Below are positions 12,549 through 23,917 of a DNA stretch of 64,000 nt, piece by piece. A program made the position numbers and the translations under genes. Position 1 is the stretch's first letter. Each line of letters begins with the position of its first letter. This stretch comes from Diploscapter coronatus. Taxonomy: Eukaryota; Nematoda; Chromadorea; Rhabditida; Rhabditidae. The notes under the pieces were generated by a model. That model saw only the letters and a program-made list of their open reading frames with translations. It was not told where the DNA came from and ran no database searches. The stretch lies in NCBI GenBank assembly GCA_964036155.1, contig OZ038423.1:52591249-52655248 (forward strand). Reading direction: 5' to 3'.

Positions 12549-13361
12549 TGGTTCGCTAACAAGGAAACAAATTCATCAAGGAACAAGAGTTCTTCATAGC
12601 GAACATTGAAGAAAACAACGAAAATTACGAGAATATCAGAACGAAGTGATGACGGTCCTCTTGTACTTTCTACCCATCTTTTCCTCTAGCTATTTTTTTA
12701 GGAAAGAGTGGAAACTACAAAAGACGTAAAAATTAAAAAAAAAGAAAATTCGTCGTTCGTATCTTTGAAGGGGGCAGGCCCAAGCGAAATTCGATTTTTC
12801 AAATTTTGCAAAAATAAAAGTTAACAAATTTCATTTTTTCGGAGCCGCAAAACAAAATTTCGCTCGGCCCTGAGCGAGAGAAACACGCAACGAGAGAATC
12901 AAGAGAGTTCGGTGAAAAATGGACCATCGCGAATAGTTAGCGATGGCTCTGGAAAATATTGCAGAGATTGTTTCCATGCTGCGGAACAGTGGCGCAGCAA
13001 GGAAACAATCTCTGCAATATTTTCCAGAGGGGACAGAGTTTCAGATATTTTGCTCTAAAATCGAGCGAGCGAAAACCCCTCCCATTATCGATGCGAAGCG
13101 GGATAGTGTTTAGCGAAAGAAAAAGATTTTTCGCTCGGTACTGTATTTTTGGATATCAGTCGCATATTTACAGTGTAATTGCCTTCGATTCCGGTTTCGA
13201 ATTTTTTTTTCAAGAGTCAAAAATCGCTTTCGGTTTCGGCCTCGAATTTTTCAAATTCTGACTTCGTCCGGCTCTGTTCCGGATCATCTTTTGATTAGTT
13301 TTTTCTATCGTCAATCTAAAAATTGCATTTTTCATTCAATCAGATCTTCGTCGAGAAGAGG
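12549..13361. promoter_or_regulatory. Shared divergent promoter region of F-box and MSH4 genes
   Basis: About 810 bp between two divergent starts. It contains a strong hairpin (12947-13029), a smaller hairpin at 12924-12946, and repeated TTCGCTCG or its complement CGAGCGA near 12859, 13065 and 13131. From about 13180 to 13290 the sequence is a degenerate run of TTTCGG / TTCCGG units. No coding exon is apparent. Confidence 0.45.
12947..13029. repeat. Near-perfect 83-nt hairpin
   Basis: Positions 12947-12975 are exactly complementary to 13001-13029 (29 bp). After one A/A mismatch, the pairing continues for 7 bp (12977-12983 with 12993-12999), leaving a 9-nt loop at 12984-12992. It could be a foldback element, a source of small RNAs or a miRNA-like precursor; animal miRNA stems are usually less perfect. 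Transcription cannot be judged from sequence. Confidence 0.8.
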
Positions 13362-16300
13362 ATGAATTTGACGCTAACACCGATTTCATCAGCAAGAAAG
13401 GGCGGGGCTGTGACGACCAACAACAACAACACCATCAATCGATCTGCCAGGGGCAATGCGCTTGTTGGTGAGTGCTTTTCACAATTTCGACAATTTTTTA
13501 ATGCAGAAATGTAGATTTTTGAAGAAAAGAATAAGTTCATGTTGTGCTTCTACCTTTCTGAGACAAAGTAATCAGAAAAAATAAAATTTTTCTTTATAAA
13601 TAAATAATTAAATCCTTGTGCAACTAGCAGTTTCGATAGAGCAGCCTATAAATTGGCATTAGAATTTACAATGACTGCTTGCAGCAGTGGCAGAGGGACG
13701 CGACCAGTCGAAGGGCAGTTTTGCAGTGGCGGTGATGCATCTGCGCTCCCTGCAGGTCGAGCTCTGTCAATTCGTCGATTCGGCCGAATTCACTCGTCTC
13801 AGAGCCAGAATCCAAGTGGCCGATCCGCAAGAGGTCTCTGCTTTCCCTATCTCATTTAATAGGCCAACTTTCAACCTTTCGAATCAACTGTTAGCCTCAT
13901 GAAACGAGATGGTGTTTTCGAAGAGGAAAAATAACGCGTCGTATTTCCGTCTCTCGAAAAAGCATATTATCAGGTTTCACGCGATTGACCGCTGTTCGAA
14001 AAGTTGCAACGGTCCTTTGGAAATGCCACTTCCGTTGTTGCGGAAGTGAGTGGTATTTTCAAAGCAGGGCTTTACAAGCCTTATCCTTTGGGAGCGTCCT
14101 GCATTTGCCTTAAGTATGGGTAGAAAAAGAACCATCTTTGTCTCTCGTTTTCCCTAACTATTTTCACAAGATAAGACTTGTAAAGCTGTGAAAGAGCCGC
14201 TACAAATCTGTCCATGGATGGATGAATGACTGATTGCAGATCATCCTGGCCGAATCGTGTAATGAGAAGGGCAGTTCGACTGTACTAGCCGACGCGTTGC
14301 GGACTCACTTCAATCAGGCAAATCTCTCTCTCGTTCACAGGCGGTCAGATTTTTTCAATTTGTCCGGCAAACATGTTCAAATTTCGTAAATAGTTTTGAC
14401 GATTATGAACCGTTGATTACTCTTTATCAGGTCACTCAAGTAGCTTTCTTCAAAAACGTAGGGAAGCGCAGAGAAGATTGCGTACATCTCTTTGCATAGT
14501 CTCCAACTAATTTTCTCTGCCGTTCTAGCCTCCTTTGCGCATAGTTCGTACACTCAATGCTCGTATTCAGATCGTTAACACTTGAATTTTGGATTTATTT
14601 GACCAAGATAATATAAACTTCTTCGAATATTATCAATTCTTGCAGGTATTTCAACGCAGCCCAAGGAGTGCAACTCATAGAGCATCTGGGCAACAAGGAG
14701 GTCTCCCATTTGAACAGCTCCGTCTTCGAGAAGTCTATCCTTTTCGTTTTTCTTTAATTCCTGATTGATTTCAGAGACCTCTGCATGAGTGCGTGTGCAG
14801 CCCTGCTCAAGTTCGTGGAGCACATTCAGAATGTCTGTTTCTATGCTCACTCTGTCCAAATCAATTACTGTCCCATTGAGGATTGCTGCATAATGGGTGA
14901 GAAATTTTTTTCCTTCTAAATTTTAACGTTACTCCTATCCTAGATGCAGAAATATCATTCGAGATTCTTCTTCGCAATAAATTGATTTTTCGTTTCTGTG
15001 AAGATATTTCAAAATTCAGATATCGGCTCGTGGCAGAGTCTCGAATTGATGGAACAGTCAAAGGTAACAATTTATCTTCTTTCTCCTAGAAGTACAAATA
15101 AATAACCGTAACCGCGGTTCGGCTTTCGGTTGTGACCTCAAAATTGCGGTTGGCGATTTTAGAACGAGTTGCAAGTCTGCTTCCCCAATAATATCATTGA
15201 TGAAAGAAAAAGACTGCGAGTTGAAATTCTGGACTATCGTCAAAAGTTAAATGGAGAGAAAGGAAGAGAATGCAAAAGACAAGTTCATACGAAGAAGGTA
15301 TGGAAGAGGAAAAATACAGGCATAATTATGTAGGAAAAGAATGACGCATTGTGCTCCTAATTATTCGTTATCGATGGAACAGCTTTCGAACACGTGATCT
15401 TTTTTCCCTCCTTCGACGATGTATTTTTATTATTTTTGTTTCAGAACAAGCCCTCCCTGCTCTCTTTGATCAACTTCACACTCACTTCGAATGGCTTCCG
15501 CATGTTGCGCAGCAATGTCCTGCAGCCCTGCGCAAATGAGGCCTCCATTCGACAGAGGAGAGAGGCTGTCACAAATCTCGTCCAGGATCAGCATGTAAGG
15601 AGTGTTTGATTGGCTGAATAACACATTTCTGACTAACAAGGAATGTAAACAGTGTTAATCACAGATCCCGCTCAAAATTGATGGGTAAGTCAATTCGGGT
15701 ACACTGATTACAAATATCACGTGGAAAAATGCCCACCGTACACCCTGTTTTCAGAATTTTTTTTTTTAAATCAAAGCATGCTTTTTGCTTTACTTTGCAA
15801 AATTTCAAATACAAAATTAGCTTACATCCCAAAACAATCACTAACATTGTCACTATTCGTTGCAGCAACAGTGAGTTCAAAGGGAAAGCTTCAACGCCAA
15901 ATCCTGGAACCCCCAGGGGATTAACACTGTTTATGTTCCTTGTGAATATCTTCACTGCAATTAAACTTTTTTTTTTAAAAAGGTCGGGGTGATAAATTTA
16001 CAAAAATGGAAACCTTCAGTTATTCGAGAAGCTGCGCCAGCTACTGTCTCGAATGCACGATTTGGACGGACTTCTGACTGTGTACGTGCAGACCCCCAAG
16101 GAAACCACCGTACAGACTGCTGAAAATCTCATCAAACAGGTCTCTTCTTTGTTTCATTTTGACGAAAATAGCTCATTTTGGAAGATAATGCGCATTACCT
16201 TCCTATTTACATCGTGCATTTTCAATCTATCTAGAAGTTATTTTGTTGTGAAAGTCATCCACCTTTCATATCGTTCTCTTTTTAAATTGATCGTCTTCAC

Positions 16301-19300
16301 ACTAGGTTCAATTGATTATATCAATTTGAGCTGCTTCGTCTCTACCAGACTCTGAGCATGGTGCAATCTCTGCATAACATTCTGAAGGAGACTGAGTTGG
16401 ACAGTCAACTGCTCAAGGACAAGAGGGAAGTCTGACTTCATTCAGCAAATCTTAATCTTCTACGGCCTCTTACATTTATGAATCACTGCAAAAATAATTT
16501 AGTCAACAAGAAATAATCTCTTGATTTTCGACCTTATTAATTTCTCGCGCATTTCTGATGACGACGAAATTGTCAGGTCTTGATTCTTTTTTCTACCGCA
16601 TCATTATCTAATTTCAGAGTCTGGCAGACCCCCGTCTGACCCAAATCATTGATTTGCTGGAAGAACACATCGATCCCTGCGTACTCAAAGCCGCCAAGAA
16701 GAACTCGATTGCCCTGCGAAATCAGAAGTGCTACGCTATTAAGGTAGGTTCAATTTCGCAATTTCTATTCCTTGTACAGAATCTTCATTCATAATTTTAC
16801 AATTTTTTCTTAAATAACTTTCTTTTTTATTGTTTTGGAAAACTCCCAACTACACTTTATCTTAGCTCAGTGGGACATGCATGAAAGTGTATAGCTTTAT
16901 TGTGAATGACCGACTACTTGAGACGAAATACAAGGATCGTGTTTCTTTCTCCCCTCTTCTGTGAGCCTCGCTTTGCAAAATCGGATATGAGTTTCCATTT
17001 TATGACTTTATGATTGGTTCTTTTTATGAAGAAAAAACTTTCAGAACAAAATATCAGTGAAGTTGGATTTGGCAAGGAGGACTTATGAAGAACTACTAAA
17101 TGACATTAGAGTACAAGGTTAGAAGATTTGTATTTGTTACTTTTCGACGAATTTGGCTTGTCACTGTCATCACTTGGATTTGTGACCGGCTATTAGGATG
17201 GGGAACGTGGGAATTGTGGGAAATAAGAAAAAAAACAGGATAAAGCCAGCTGGTGACGGTGACACCGTAGTGGCAAATCCAGGGGTTTGATAAATTTCAT
17301 TTTCTTCCAGAAAGTGAACTGCAGGAGAATTTCTCCTCGAAGGACAACGTGCGCATTGCATTCTCAATCTCCAGAGGATTCCACTTTGTCTGGGTCTGCA
17401 GAGATCCGCTCAGAGCAATGCTGCCTCCTGTATGTCTATCTTCGCTTCTCTTGTAGTCATTTGCTCGCTCAGATCTTCATTCGCGAAGTCAGAAATCGTG
17501 CCTCGATCACATTCACGTCTCGCAACATGATTCGATACAACGGTGAGTTTGTAAATTTTGGACTTTCCCCTTTTCCATTCTGAAGATCCATCTAACTTTT
17601 TCGAACTGAGTAAGTGATAAGTAAGCAGATATGCAACTTGATATTGCTAATACCATCAAAACTGGCATTGCCATTGTCAAGCAATGCCAATGTGACATGA
17701 TTTGACTCAATTTTCTGTTCAGATCGAGTTGAGCAGGCCGTTGCTGAAGTGATGATCGCAACGAACGTAATTGCCCTCGACATTTTGGAGCAGGTCAAAT
17801 ATCTGTTCAAATCAGTCCTTCAAACAATTGTCCTTCAGATCCGTCCCCTAGTGGCCTGTCTGTACAGAGCGATGGACGCCATTTCCACAATCGACTTCGT
17901 CTGCAGTCTCGCTATGTACTCTGTCTCCACTGAAACGGGTATTTCAATATCTTGGCTTCTTAAAGCTTGTACAATTTGAAAGAATCGTTCCTTTTAATTC
18001 CTATCAAATCGTTTTCAGTTTGCCCAATAACCGGCAACCAAATCGTGATTCAAAAAGGCTGTCATCCTCTGCTCAATTTGAAGAGCCCTCGCGAAGTCGT
18101 CGCTAATGATACGGTCAGTCAGTTTACTCAATGTTAGCTATGAATGTAAAGTTGATTTGATATGCAGCTTTACATCTACAATGACAATATTAACGCTTCT
18201 AATTAAACAAGAGATATAAGTTATGCCTTGTAAAAGGCATTTTTTGTTTTACACATTCTTCAGATGAGCACATTTTTAGCCAAACTTCTTATTCGTAGCT
18301 TTCATTCCATGTAAGGTTCTAATAAATCGTTGTTCTGTCAAATCCTAAATTGAAATTGATGATTTAGGAAACGAAAGTCTTGCTCTTTAAAAGTTATTTT
18401 AGTATCTGACAGCGGATGCTCGTTTCGCGATCATAACTGGGCCTAACATGGTATGCTTTCTTTTTCTTCGTGAATTTCAATTTACATAGTTTTTGCAGAC
18501 AGGAAAATCGACCTATCTGAAGCAAGTCTGTCAGTTGAGCATTCTCTCTCAGATCGGTTGCTTCATTCCAGCTGAGTTTGCTATCATACCAGGTAGTAAA
18601 TTTGTGTTTTATGTTTCAATAATCATAGCAAGTAATTCGATTGTGAACTTATATTACAGACGACAACGAAATTCGCTTAACTTCGTCTGCAAATTACCCT
18701 ATTCAATCATTTCTTGTGATTCTAGTTTTATCAGCTTCAATTCTCGAATTCTTTGCAAGCAGGGAAATAGTTTCCCTCTTCCAGTTCTGCGCCAGATCTT
18801 CTCGCGCATCGGCCACAACGACTGCCTCGAGAAGAATCAGTCGGCCTTTGCAGTGGAAATGACCGAAATGGCGTCCATTTTGCAGTACGCGGATGAACAG
18901 TCGCTCGTCGTCATCGATGAGTTGGCTAGAAGTGAGAATATTTCATCATCTCATACACAAAACAACATTTGGAGTGTAGGACGATTTCTAGCACACCTAT
19001 TGAGAATGGTATGGAAATAAAATTCTTCCTGTTTAGTTATAAACAGTTCAGCACTCAATAATTTGCAGGTACTTCTGTAGAAGAGGGAATCGGAATGTCC
19101 TACGCCATTTCTGAATCGCTGCTCAAAAGGAAGGTAATCTTGCTTGGTTTGCGAGATTCAACAGCCAAACATTTGAAATATAAGACCTAAAATGAAAAGG
19201 ATGAAGCAACATGTGGGAGTCGCTGAATTTACAGCATTTGCATAATTGCACTTTTCCAAAAGACTGATAATCTTTCATTGTTTCACCAAATTCAATCGAT

Positions 19301-20378
19301 GTTTGCAGTGTTTTGTCTTCCTGGCCACCCACTTTCTTGACCTGACTTCTCTCGGCGCAACTCATCTGGCTGTGGAAAAGTAAAGCATTCACGTTCTTTG
19401 GAAGAATTTTACAGGATTACAGTTTCCATTTCGAAACTGCTTGGAAAGACGAAGACAATGGCGATGAAGACTGCGCTCACACGCTCATGAAAGGACCTTA
19501 CAAAGGACCTGTTTATGGTAAATGATTGAAATTCGGCAACTATTTTATGAATTGTTTCAGGTTTCGAGTTGGCTGATCTGTCGACTTTTCCTGCAAAACT
19601 TCTCGACAGAGCGAAGGAAATGGCAGAGAGATTGAAGCAGGAGGGAGATAAAAACAGGCAACTGACTAATTTTTGGCTATTTTCTCTGATTTTATTACCA
19701 GAAATGCTTGCAGAAAGTGCTAAAAATTGACTTATAGCGAGATTTTAGAAAGTCCTTTAGTGCAGTGCATTTTTTTTGCAAGACCAGCATCTATGTTCAT
19801 TATTTCAGCTTTCAAGATTGAATAACCTAGTTACTTTCTCATGTTTACCTATCCAGCAAAATTATTTTCTTGCTTATTTTTGACGATAGTTCAAGAACAA
19901 GGTTCTGGAGCATAGTTCAACATGGAGCTCCGTCCTTATCTTCACTCCTTACAGAAAGACTGCGAACGATATTGTCCGTCAGCGCGCCATTCTGCGCACT
20001 GCACATCGATTGAGGGAACTCTACATCTCCAAGAAGAAAGGTAGGTCTTATTGAATTATCGTGATAAGTGCATGACCCAAGAAAATGAATAGAAGTAAAA
20101 TAAAGTGGTTGAGTGGCTATGTTTTTCTTCTGAAGTGATAGTTTCCCGCTCAATATTTTGCCATCCGCATGTTTCCTTCTCTATGCTTCCTAATCCTAAA
20201 TTCACTAAACCCAATAACGATGATCGGCAATGGACAAATACATGAACCGATATTTTTCAACTCTCAAAAATTCAGTTACAATTGATAAATTTCAGGTGAA
20301 ATGTCGAGTATTCGGCACTCGGCACAAGCGCTCAGAAATGATTTGGCTGAAACTCTTGAGGAATTGGATGTTGAATGA
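13362..20378 (+). CDS. msh4: MutS homologue MSH4 (meiotic recombination)
   Basis: Twenty-six exons from ATG 13362 to TGA 20376-20378 close into 851 residues; about 850-940 is usual for MSH4. Key exons: 13685-13833 (AVAEGRDQSKG, the start of the conserved core), 15445-15594 (RMLRSNVLQP), 18403-18450 plus 18499-18592 (Walker A GPNMTGKST, split by an intron), 18785-18931 (Walker B LVVIDELAR), 19309-19379 (FLATHFLDL), 20296-20378 (C-terminus). MSH4 pairs with MSH5 and stabilises Holliday-junction intermediates for crossing over. As expected, the N-terminal mismatch-recognition domain is absent. The signature after Walker B reads DELARSTSVEEG instead of the usual DELGRGT. Intron 19658-19954 starts with GC. 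Short AT-rich introns interrupt the ATPase motifs. Confidence 0.93.
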
Positions 20379-21137
20379 ATTGGTGAATAGACATGAAATT
20401 GGGGAAGAAGCGAATAGAAACAGATGAGCTGTGAGTTTTCTTATTTTTCTTGTGAGTATTGAAATGAGGAATAGGGATTATTTTTCGGGGGAAATAACTT
20501 CACAATCATCCTTCTGTAATAAATTTAGTAGATTTGCACTATTTTATTGTTTGTAAATAGGCAGCCCTTTTGTAGTGTAAGCGAGAGCGGGAGGCAGAGA
20601 AAATGCAGACAAGAATTACAAGTTGAAAATACCTAAGAATTTACTGATCTATCAATCGGGAAAATCTCCGACTGACCCTGATTTTCCCGCTGGATCAAGC
20701 AAAGACTGAAGAATGAGAGACAGATGAGGGGTAGCTTGAGCGGGAAAAGAAGCATATGAAAGTTAAACTGCGAAATAGTGCGGCAAGAGATAGCATACGA
20801 AGTAAAAGTGTGCTTGCTGGCATACAATTGCTTGATGATTGAAGGATGGAAATGTGGTACTGTATATTTCTGGCATCCTAGTTTAGAATGGTATCTTCGA
20901 ATTCTAATAACTTTCTGCAATAAATGTTTACCTCCAAAGTTTATTTGAATTAGGAAGCACTTCATCATAATAAATAAGATTATACTGGCACATTATGAAC
21001 AATTTTCCGTTATACAAAATAATCATTAAAATTCTATGAAAGACAGAAATCAACATTTCAATAACATACCCCGCTTCAGTTGAGAGTTCACAAAGTTATT
21101 AATAATTGCACTTGATTAGGAAAGAAACGCAACAAAT
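20379..21137. other. Intergenic between MSH4 and the small membrane-protein gene
   Basis: Convergent 3' flanks. A minus-strand open frame at 20633-20968 has no start context, splice partner or recognisable motif and was not called. Nothing else seen. Confidence 0.4.
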
Positions 21138-22208
21138 CTATACATAAAATAGAGCTAGAATGAGCGATGCAATAACTCCTAGAAGAATCAAAGAAATAAT
21201 GCTCCAAAGTAGTTGGGCAATTCCCCCACAACAAATCTCGGAACAGAGCGATGGATCTCGAGGCTTCTTGAGGGCTTTTGTCTGGTAGGGCATGAGTTGC
21301 TGCCCGATTGGAATGTAGATCGGCTGAGGAGGAACGTGGTACCTAAAATACAAATAGAAGTACAAATTATTGAAAAGCAGAACTGTACGAATCGACTTTT
21401 ACTGAAATTTTATTTCACATGCTAAGTCGGATAGACATTTCTTTCGAAAACTTCGGAAGATTATTGATAACGAGCTCTAAACTCTTGTCAGTCTAAATTC
21501 AAAAGTAACTGGAAACTAATCTTTGTATAACATAAAATTTGCATAAAGATTAACAATAGGGATGAGTCAGAATGGCATGTCGAAATTCGAAATCGGAACA
21601 AAAGTGGCACGAAAATGTCAGGATTTCGACTCCATCCTTGATTGATTGGCGACGAAAAAATCGATTTGTATGCAATTTTGTATTTATTTTAGCGATTTTG
21701 ATTAACTTTAGTGCCAATTGAAATTTTATCTCGTCATCAATAGCTATTTTCGCAGATTATTTGTCATAAATTTTCGAATGATATTTAGTGCAAGAAAAAT
21801 GATTTTGTGAAATTAGGATCGAAGCTTAATCTAATCACTAGTGCAAATAACCATAGTTCTTTTCTAGAATATCGTTTGCGAACTAACCAAATCGGCATCG
21901 TGTATTCGGGAGCAGGAGCCTGTAGTCGGGGGTCGACGAGAGAGACTCGATCCATTTGCAATCGGGGATCGATCACGGAAAGACCACGGGGATCAAGAGT
22001 GCCTTGCGGGGCGTAAAGGTACATTTGTGGTCCGAGTACAGATGCGGATCGTGACAGAGTGATCGGCACTTGTCTGCAATCACACCCTTGTCATTCTGTC
22101 AGTCTATCATCGAGTCTTTATCTCTACTAGATCACATCATAACCCCCTTCCCTCGCCACCCAGGATTATAAAACTCGCCCTTCTTTTGTCGTCGTTTCGT
22201 TCATTCAT
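21138..22208 (-). CDS. Small protein with C-terminal membrane anchor
   Basis: Three exons (22144-22208, 21888-22073, 21138-21342) give a closed frame of 151 residues. The first exon is the least certain: it was chosen because the second exon has no suitable upstream ATG and the phase fits. The middle is proline-rich with repeated IDPRLQ / VDPRLQ motifs and tyrosines (PQPIYIPIGQQ). The last 25 residues are strongly hydrophobic (LLWSIISLILLGVIASLIL), preceded by CSEICCGG, whose cysteines could be lipidated. The layout suggests a tail-anchored or type II-like protein with a cytosolic proline-rich domain. I do not recognise the family and assign no function. Confidence 0.55.
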
Positions 22209-23896
22209 TTTCCCCCCTACTCAGAACAGGCGAATACGAACAGGCATCTAATTGGGGTCATTCTCGAAAATCCGTCAGTTTGCAAGGAGGACAAAAACCG
22301 ACGTCTCAAAGAAAACCTGCACAAAAAACTCACGCAAATGACGGATTAACAAAGGAAGCAGAGATACAATCAAGTGAATTTCCTATTGTTTTACGAGTTC
22401 AAAGAAATACTTGAATGCATACAAATTGTATTTGATTCTAGTTAAAATTTATACTTCTGAAAGAAAGGATGCACGTCGGATTATTTTTTAGAGTATGCGT
22501 TTCTTCACAAATATGTAACATGATGAAAAAGGGAAATTTTGGATCATCAGTCGTTGCCACAAAATTTTCATTATTTTATAAAGAAACCTAACAACAAAGA
22601 TTGGTTAAAATATTTGAGAAAGATGAATGTCAAAAATTGGAAAATGTCGCTGTTATGTTGAAGTAACTTAAATGATCGTTGAAGCAATGAAAACTTTTCA
22701 CTCATTCGAAGCTTCCCAAAGACAAACTTCGCTTTTATATTAATAGTTTTAGTCAAAAAATTGACAAACTATTCTATTCTTACTATAACTTCTTCCAAAG
22801 AAAGCGAGAATGGAAACAATGATCAAATGCAAGGTTAGCTTATAGGCCGGTCAATTTAATCTATAGAGTATCGAATAAGGTTTTGAACAATGCATGATCG
22901 TCAAATGTTTTATGCCTAGATTTTTGCTAAAACAACTTCCTTTTAATTTATAGATTTTAAAGAACGACATCGAATGACAATGGTCTCAAAATTTCATGAT
23001 AGTCGGATTCAAAGAAAAATCTCGAATTCCACCATTTCAACTATCATGCAGTGTTCTAAACTGGCGCGCCATTATATCTCTATCGTGAATGAACGAATGA
23101 ATAAAAATAACCGGGCTGAATCAAAATTGATCTCCTTCCTCCAAAGATAATGCAAACAGTCAGAAGCCGAGAGTCAAATAAGCAGAAAAGAGGAAAGATG
23201 ATGAGAAAATGCGAGAGATGAAAGTAGCAGAGAGGGTCGAGTAGAAGATGCAAAAGGGTCAAAGTGTTGCTACTGCAGATGTACTATTATGAAATAACAA
23301 GTCAGATAAATATCTATAGAATTATCGAAACAACGTCAAGCCTTGATATTGTCATGCACTGAACGATCATTTGAGGAAGAAATAAATTATGCACAAATTC
23401 AAATATGCAAAATGTTCATTATGTAGTATTTAAATTAACGCCAAAATAAGCTCTTAAATTTAAAAAATGTCGTCACTGTTCCATGTTTGCTAACAATCAA
23501 TACAGATAAAATAAGGGCACGTGAAAGGGGCAAAATCGGTAATCGTAATTCTGAGTAGTTTTTATTTGAGCTTTTCAAAATCTAATTTTTCATTTCCATT
23601 AGCATAAATTACGGTATGTGATTCCACTTTAATTTTGTGCAAATGGGATGCATCAGACAATGACGGTTGTTTTCGGCTGTTAATGACTATGATATTATGT
23701 GTCGTTATTTTAGCTGCAAACGGTCCTAATTTTTTTGCATAGAATGTTTGTGCTATTTATTCCTCAATAGGCCAGGCTTTGACAATAGTTTGTTGTTGAA
23801 ATATTACTCTGCGCTGAATATCAATGTCAATGGTTTATCCTAATGAATGAATACCTATCCCATCAAATATATACATATTTGAAAATAATTACAAAC
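22209..23896. other. Intergenic, AT-rich
   Basis: No convincing gene. Contains a short inverted repeat (22269-22283 against 22334-22347, core AATCCGTCA) and a perfect 10-bp palindrome TGGCGCGCCA at 23062-23071 resembling an E2F site. Confidence 0.4.
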
Positions 23897-23917
23897 CTGG
23901 AAATAACCGACGATGGC

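Noticed and set aside
15857..15920. Possible extra MSH4 exon after TTGCAG
   Set aside because: The flanking exons 15445-15594 and 16020-16139 join in phase and match the conserved MutS order without it.
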